Part shown: positions 57,733 through 64,000 of the stretch, piece by piece | Layout: every line of letters starts with the position of its first letter | Position numbering within the stretch: position 1 is the stretch's first letter | Assembly: GCA_031216915.1 (NCBI GenBank) | Contig: CM062296.1 | Location: 795,497,473-795,561,472, forward strand | Origin: Pictodentalium vernedei | Taxonomy: Eukaryota; Mollusca; Scaphopoda; Dentaliida; Dentaliidae | DNA: 64,000 bases | Direction of reading: 5' to 3' | Notes under the pieces: model-generated | What the model was told of the DNA's origin: nothing | The model's database searches: none | Seen by the model: only the letters and a program-made list of their open reading frames with translations | Program-made: the position numbers and the translations under genes

Positions 57733-58009
57733 AAATTAATCTAATTTTATTAAATTTTATCTGATGAAAAAATGCTTATATTTTTGCATGAACGGCAAAT
57801 GGATCTTCTTAACAAGCCTTTGCGAGAACGTCACAGGAACGAAACGACCGTTCTCACAATTTGCGAAACCCTGATGAGCCCAAATATGGACCCAGGGACT
57901 TGGCTTGAACAAACTTAAATCTCATCCGCCTAAGGATGCTCCATACCAAATATCAAAAGATTCTGATGGTGGGTCTGAAGAAGAAGATTTTAAAAGAATA
58001 TTCCTCATA

Positions 58010-58253
58010 CGGTACGGCCGCCGTGGACTGGTCACTTTCCACGGGAGGGCAGTATTTACACGGACGCAATATTAGATTTCAAACCCTGTTTACAGCAATA
58101 ATCATCGAAAATTTAATTAAGGAAGCACAGGGTGCAATCCGGTGCTTCATTAATTAAACTTTTATTGATGATGATTTTCTGTTACCTGGTAAAAGCATGC
58201 GTGGACATCACTGCCCACGCATGGATTATGACCAGTCCACGGCGACTGTACTG
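58010..58253. mobile_element. Mariner-like MITE in the tandem array
   Basis: Right end GACCAGTCCACGGCGACTGT plus ACTG, next to TA; the left end is the mirrored sequence with a few changes. The surrounding array sequence is continuous across one TA copy, so the TA is the target duplication. Confidence 0.75.
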
Positions 58254-59227
58254 TACGGCACTAGTTTCAACATTTGGACTCCCATAGAGAACCCAAATAT
58301 GGATCCAGGGATCTGATTTCAATAAACGTGTAAAAAAATCTTCCAAAGATAGTGTATGTGAAATTTTAAAGCTTTTGGGGCCGTGGATTGGGTGAAGAAG
58401 AGTCTTAAATGCTTTCCCCATTACCCACAGTGTTAAAAACTATTGACTCAGCATTTTTTCCAAGTCCCGAAAAAGTACTCCATGATAGACCTGAAAGCAA
58501 ATTTTGGGACCATTCTATTGTGTTGGTCCCAAGGAAGCATCACACCAAATAAGAATTCTCAGTGCCGTGTAGTTTTGGAGATATGGGCGTTTTAAATTTT
58601 GTTCTATTTTTAGCTCCTGAGGGTTCCCATGGGGCGACGGGAAAATATTTTGGGGCATAAATTAAGTACTTATGACCCAATAAGCCCTCATATTAAATTT
58701 GGTTCAAATCAGCTTCTTGGTTTGGAAAATAGAAATTTTGAGCAGGGCGAAAATTCTTGCCCCTCCCATAACGAAGAAAAATATAGCCCCACAAACTTCT
58801 TTCGAATAAATCTGAGTCTTCACCTCAAAAGGAAGCCGCACACCAAATATCAAGTCTCCGCTACTGCTGGTTCATAAGAGGAAGATGGTTTAAGATTTAG
58901 GCATAATTTTTGGACGTGGCCCTATTGAGGGGCAGGGCAACTTGATTTGAACAAAATCAAAATGCGAAGTCATAACAAACAACCATCTCAAATTTCACTC
59001 AATCCGGTGCAGCAGTTTTGGAGAAGAAGACGCAAACACCATGTTCACGGACGACGGACGACGGACGGCGAGTGATCACTACAGCTCACCCTGACTGAAA
59101 GTCAGATGAGCTAAAAACTCAGTGGACCATGAGTGTTGCTGTTGGGCGAGAGAATTGGTTCAGTGAGAGAAGAAACTTATAGCTGTTGGCTGTCGAAAGT
59201 GTTGCTAAAACCAAAAAAATAAATAAA

Positions 59228-60823
59228 ACAAGAGGCCCCATGGAGCCTGAAGCGCTCACCTTGAACAGAACACGATAAAACAGAGTCCAAGAATGAATCT
59301 ACATTAAGCAATCCAATCCATAGGATACACTGTCAATCCTTGAGCCCCTCAGCAGTGACAAAAACAGTCCAAGCATCATGCCTTTTCTTCAGTTGATCAT
59401 AATGTAAAATTTGGAGCTCCCCGCTGATGCCCCTTGATACAACCTATGTAGATTACTCTTAGTTACACACCTCTAGGGGGTACTGAATAAAAAGTGTCTA
59501 ATTCTTCAGCTACATGGCCAATTCCGGCTCCCATAAATATTAACCCAGGCACTCGATTTGAACAAAGTTGAATCTGATCTCCTCAGAGATGTTGTATGCC
59601 AAATATGAAAGCATTCTGACAGGTGGATCTGAAAAAGGAAATTTTAAAGAAATTTCCTCGTATAGAACTAAGTTAAAATTTGGGCTACCATTGCGAGCCC
59701 AAATTTTAACCTGCAGACCCATTTGAACAAACTTGAATCCCCCCCCCCCCCCCCGAGATGTTGTACACCAAAGATGAAAGCATTCTGGCTGGTGGATCTG
59801 AAGAAGAAGATTTTTAAAGAAACTTCCTCATATTGCCAACAAAGGAAGCCCAAATATTAACCTAGGGACTTGGTTTGAACAATCTTGAATCTGACCCTTA
59901 TAACAATGATGTACACCAAACATTAGAAGATTCTGACTCGTGACTGAAGAGGATTTTTAAAGAAAATTCCCCATATTGCCCCAAGTTAAAAAATTTGGGC
60001 TCCTGCATTGAGTCCAAATATGAACCAATGGGCTTCATTTGAACAAACTTGTATCTGGCCCTTCTATGGATGCTGTATACCAAATATCAAAAGATTCTGA
60101 CAATTGGTTCTGGAGAAAAGATTTTCTAAATTGTTTTCAAATATGCTGAGTCAGCATTATTTTGATGCCCTCTGCTGAACTCCCTAAAATAACAGATGGC
60201 AATTTTTTTTTACCATTTAATTCTACTGGTCCTAAGGATGCTTCATACCATACAACAGTTCTCTGTTCCAAGTGGTCTGGGAAACATGGGCGTTTGAAAC
60301 TATTTCTATTTTTAGCTCCTGGGGTTCCCATCGGGATACAGGGGTTTCTTTTGCATGAGTCAAGTACTTATGACCCAATAATACCACATACTGAATTTCG
60401 TTCAAATCGGACCATCGGTTCAGAAAGCAGAAATTTTGGATGGTGCCAAAAATCTAACCGCTCCCATTACAAAGCCAAATATTGCTTCACGAACTACGTT
60501 TGAACAAACTTGATTCTACACCACACAAGGAAGCCCCATAACAAATATCAAGTCACTGTACCCACTGGTTCATGAGAAGATTTAAACAATATTTTGGGAG
60601 CATTTTCCCCCATTCCCTCTCTATGGGACTGGGCATGTTGAGTTGAACAAGAATGATATACCCCTTTGGGACCATCACTCACACAAACTTTCACTTAAAT
60701 GGGCCCAGTGGTTTTGGGCGAGAGGACCAAAACGTGGTGGTGAAGGACTACAGACGGATGGACAATGGACGGAGAGTAATTAGATAAGCACAGCTTGACT
60801 TTGTCGAGGTGAGCTAAACAAAA
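59228..60823. mobile_element. Tandem-repeat element 3
   Basis: Left edge AACAAGAGGCCCCATGGAGC and GCGCTCACCTTGAAC, right edge GTCGAGGTGAGCTAAAC. Diverged units as in elements 1 and 2, including GATTCTGACAGGTGGATCTG. A poly-C run lies near 59,740. A GGACGG-rich run precedes the end. Confidence 0.65.
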
Positions 60824-60874
60824 ATTAAATGGTTCATGTCCGATATTTTACCCATGTTATTAAAATTGATAAAT

Positions 60875-60940
60875 TTGTCTCTGGAGTGCAACAGGGCTTA
60901 TGCTATAGCATTGCGAAGCCTTCTTGCACTCCAGGGATGG
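60875..60940. repeat. Small hairpin
   Basis: CTCTGGAGTGCAACAGGGCT and its near reverse complement (AGCCTTCTTGCACTCCAGGG) form a hairpin. Origin unknown. Confidence 0.5.
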
Positions 60941-62405
60941 AATATACCACCACCCATGCTATTCTGTAGATTATGAGGCCTAAAACAAACCAATAATAAA
61001 GGAAAATATTGATTTCAAAATTCGTCAAGACCTCTCAATCTTCATTCCGCACGTCATAGAATCCCTATTCATTGACATCAACATCCACAAATCTCGCAGA
61101 ATTGTTGGTGTAGTATATAGACCAAACACAGCACCCAGGGTAGATATTAATAGTTTCCTCGCCAAAATAACTGAAATAACTAATAAAATAAATGAAGAAA
61201 AATTACTCGGCTACATAACTGGTGACATTAATATTGACCTCTTAAAAACCGCGTCTCATATGAAAACAGAAAATTATATTAATTTAATGTTTAGCCAGAG
61301 ATATCTTCCGACAATTACAAAACCCACGAGACTGACCACCCACTCAGCAACCCTAATCGATCACGTTTTCACAAATAATCTTCAAACACCCTCTGTGTCG
61401 GGAATAATATTAACCGATGTCTCTGATCATTTTGGTGTCTTTTATGCGGAAACCCTTCCCAAGAAATCCAGCAATAAAACCTTCATTTGGAAACGTAAAT
61501 TGATTGCAGAAAACAAAGCATTGTTCACTTCACTTCTCAGTGTGACTTTTCATCAGTCTTAGAATCGAATTGTCCAAATTCTGCCTATAACGCTTTTATT
61601 GATATTTAGCTGGAAATATTCGAATTGGCGTGCCCCGTAAAACGCGTTTGTAGGAACAATAAGCTCATTAAACAGAATCCTTGGATGACAAAGGGCTTAA
61701 TTATATCTTCTAAACATAAAAACAATTTTTATCACAAAAATTTTTTAAAAAAAACACGGAATCTAATCAAAAACATTATAAAAATTATTGCAAGATCTTT
61801 AATAAACTGAAAAAGCAATGTAAAGCAATCTATTATAAAGATACTCTAAATAACAATAAGTACAACATTAAAAAAAAACCTGGCAAATACTAAATGAAAC
61901 CATCAAAAAATGTAGACAAGAAGTCAACTTACTCACTTTCTTTATGAAAGATCAAAAAAAATTGATCACCCAAATGAAATAGCGTGTGAACTAAATACAT
62001 ACTTTGCAAATATTGGCAAGATTACAAGTGAAAAGATACCTAAATCAAGTAAATCTTCTTACGACTACATGGATGAACGTTCATTTGGAAATTTTTACAT
62101 CAACCCAGTGTGTGACATAGAAATTAGAAATATTGTAAAATCTTTAAAAACCAAAAATAGTCAAGACTGTGACAACATCAGTTCAGACATTGTCAAGCTC
62201 AGTATTGACTATGTTATTACCCCACTAACACACATCATCAACTGCTCGTTTGCACACGGTATTGTCTCAGATAGAATGAAAATTGCCAAAGTCATTCCCT
62301 TATTCAAATCCGATGATGGGCATAACTTTACTAATTATAGACCTATCAGCCTATTACCCACTTTCTCAAAAATCTTAGAAAAACTCATGTCTGTACGACT
62401 CTTAA

Positions 62406-62648
62406 CCCTTTAACCAACGTAACGGCCAAAACCGGCCAGCGCTATTCCCAAATATCGCCAATTAATTTTCAAAATATTTTAATTTTTTGTCTCAAAAACA
62501 TAGGTTATGGCCCCTCGTTGGAACGAGCTCGTCGAGCTCGTTCCAACGAGGGGTCATAACCTATGTTTTTGAGACAAAAAATTAAAAAAATTAGTTATTC
62601 AAGAATTTTTGTTGCAAGTGTCGTCTGCTTTTCATGTTAGGTAAAGGG
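62406..62648. mobile_element. TTAA-flanked palindromic MITE, subfamily A, inside LINE
   Basis: Flanked by TTAA at 62402-62405 and 62649-62652, with ends CCCTTTAACCAACG and TAGGTAAAGGG. The LINE reading resumes directly after one TTAA, so the insertion site is precise. The central palindrome is nearly perfect. Confidence 0.92.
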
Positions 62649-62820
62649 TTAACATTTTTAGACCGATTTAATATATTGCATCCTTTCCATCATGGATTTA
62701 GAAAGAGACATAGCACCATGCACCCTGTCATGCAGCTGCTCAAAAGTGTGGCTGATGAAAATAATAAAAAAAAGTAAAAACTATACTCTTGCCCAATTTC
62801 TTTGCCTTTCTATAGCATTT

Positions 62821-62888
62821 CGTCCCCTGAGTTCCAATGTGTTCTATGTTCCTACTGGAACATAGAACACATTGGAACTCAGGGGACG
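62821..62888. mobile_element. Short palindromic MITE inside LINE with ATTT duplication
   Basis: 68 bases, ends CGTCCCCTGAGTTCC and GGAACTCAGGGGACG, flanked by ATTT at 62817-62820 and 62889-62892. The LINE frame continues across a single ATTT, so the 4-base duplication is real. Confidence 0.88.
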
Positions 62889-63643
62889 ATTTGATACTAT
62901 AGATCACTCCATCCTACTAAACAAACTAGAAAGATACGGTATAAGAGGACTAAGTCTAAATTGGTTTAAAAGCTATTTGTCGGGAAGAAAACAATATGTC
63001 GCATATAGTGGTCAACAACCCGACTTGGTCCCGATAACACACGGGGGTTCCCCAAGGATCCATTCTCGGTCCAACGTTGTTTTTATTATATGTCAATGAT
63101 ATTTGTCATGCCACTTCTCTGAATCTGCTGTCATTTGCAGATGATACTACCGGGCACTCCTTGGACCGCGACCCAATTCAATTAATTCCTTACCTAAACA
63201 GAGAGCTTGAGAATCTATTTAACTGGTGTTGCGCGAACCAGCTATCCTTAAATGCCGCAAAAACCAAATACATTCTAATTAATCCCTCCAATAAAATTAA
63301 ATTACTTACACCTTCACCAAGGATTTTAATAAATGGCCAGGAAATAAGTAGGGTGGGCTCATATGTACAGAAAAATCAATTAAATTCTTAGGAATCTACA
63401 TCGACGAGAATTTATCCTATAAATATCACGTATCTCAACTTTGTTCTAAAATAGCTCATGCAAATTTTGCCCTTAATAAAGTGAAGACCATATTTCCCCA
63501 TGATGCCATGAAAACCCTCTATTTTAGCTTAGTGCATACCCACTTAATGTATGGAATAAACGTGTGGGGAAATGTGAGGTCAATACATAAGCAAACGATG
63601 TTACAGAAGCGATCCTTGCGCATTATAAGCAATAAGAGATATA

Positions 63644-64000
63644 CAGTACAGTCGCCGTGGGCAGTCACTTTTCCAGATGTCCACAGTGGGCGCCCACTGA
63701 TTTTCCACAGAAATAAGTTTGATACCAATTTCTGTGGACGTCTGTGGGCATGTAGTTCTGTGGGCAAAAGCCTGTGGACTTCTGTGGAAAAGATTACTGA
63801 ACGATGATAATGCCGGACGGCAGTGTCCACTTAATTAATGCGAAACACGTCTGCCCACAGAAATGAAACTGGAAGTAATTTTTAACACGTCTTGATAGAA
63901 TATGACTCTGATTAAAAATATTTATTTCTTCATCATTTCAATTTTGCAAGCACAGGTATATGGTCATTTTTGTTTTTACAAAAAGGAAAAAAATTGATAA
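63644..64000. mobile_element. Mariner-like MITE end and following DNA
   Basis: After TA at 63642-63643 the sequence CAGTACAGTCGCCGTGGGCA starts, as in the copies at 55,043 and 58,010. Repeated TGTGGAC/GTCCACAG motifs follow. The other end is not seen before the window ends. Confidence 0.5.

Larger units (their letters stand above)
56915..57873. mobile_element. TIR element inserted in the tandem array
   Basis: CAGGGTTTCGCAAA and TTTGCGAAACCCTG are exact inverted ends. The array continues on both sides (TGAGC flanks both). End sequence type is hAT-like. Contains a further hAT MITE. Confidence 0.75.
55628..59115. mobile_element. Tandem-repeat element 2, carrying nested insertions
   Basis: Edges AACAAGAGGTCCCAGAGGGC and GTTCACCTGACATGG at the left, AGTCAGATGAGCTAAAA at the right. 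Units contain CCCAGGGACTTGGCTTGAAC, AAGGATGCTGTATACCAA-like and AAAGATTCTGA blocks. An ACGG-rich run (59,045-59,075) precedes the end. Interrupted by a TIR element at 56,915-57,873 and a mariner-like MITE at 58,010-58,253. Confidence 0.7.
60985..63643 (+). pseudogene. LINE (CR1/L2/Jockey-like) endonuclease and reverse transcriptase, broken
   Basis: The endonuclease C-terminal half shows GDINIDLL, LIDHVFTNN and SDHFGVFYAE (61,220-61,445). The reverse transcriptase shows [58 protein letters not shown] and MYGINVWGNV. Frameshifts and stops separate the parts. Two MITEs interrupt it, at 62,406-62,648 and 62,821-62,888, and a third MITE end cuts it at 63,643. The 5' half of the endonuclease is absent. 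Confidence 0.85.

Noticed and set aside
52950-60823. CRISPR-like array
   Set aside because: Units are 165-190 bases, diverged and without unique spacers; the context is eukaryotic transposon DNA.

Overview
The window is eukaryotic, transposon-rich DNA from an invertebrate, most likely a mollusc and plausibly a bivalve. The reasons are low gene density, abundant fold-back MITEs, tRNA-derived SINEs, LINEs, a Tc1 transposon, Polinton/Maverick (adintovirus-like) insertions with retroviral-type integrase and protein-primed family B DNA polymerase, and tandem-repeat elements whose edges resemble repeats I associate with bivalve genomes. I see no intact ordinary host gene. The species assignment is inference.

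Region A (1 to about 11,200) is a Polinton-type element, probably continuing left of the window. Minus-strand genes are a tail-fibre-like adhesin, an adenain-type cysteine protease, a family B DNA polymerase with SAP-like N-terminus (broken), a BIR (IAP) protein, a small hydrophobic virion-type protein, a minor capsid (penton-like) remnant and a Polinton protein of unknown function. Plus-strand genes are a short broken ORF and a tandemly duplicated unknown gene, each behind a near-identical AT-rich TATA leader. Convergent gene ends carry related hairpins. Six in-frame TGA codons in the polymerase frame and one in another gene, with frameshifts, show decay after insertion. I see no integrase, ATPase or major capsid gene for this element in the window.

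Region B (about 11,200 to 36,400) is repeat-filled non-coding DNA: a 1.08 kb element with multi-copy motif ends and a 6-bp target duplication, piggyBac-like TTAA MITEs with a long central palindrome, a degraded LINE, a near-complete dead Tc1 element, three SINE copies, a mariner-type MITE, an hAT-type MITE and a pseudogene fragment of an invertebrate protein family.

Region C (about 38,090 to 46,715) is a second, more diverged and AT-rich Polinton on the plus strand: DNA polymerase, BIR protein, small unknown gene, packaging-type ATPase, two small basic/hydrophobic virion-type genes, a Polinton protein of unknown function, chromodomain integrase, then the first codons of a truncated gene. Only the BIR gene is open throughout. 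Related short palindromes lie on both flanks.

Region D (about 46,700 to 64,000) holds a (TA)n tract, a 293-bp inverted repeat with a hammerhead-like core in each arm, hAT-type MITEs, three tandem-repeat elements (one with a multi-level nest of insertions) and a LINE interrupted by three MITEs.

The biological thread is that two distinct Polintons both carry a BIR protein followed by a UBA-like C-terminal region beside the polymerase. This suggests an anti-apoptotic or ubiquitin-linked accessory module in this group of elements.
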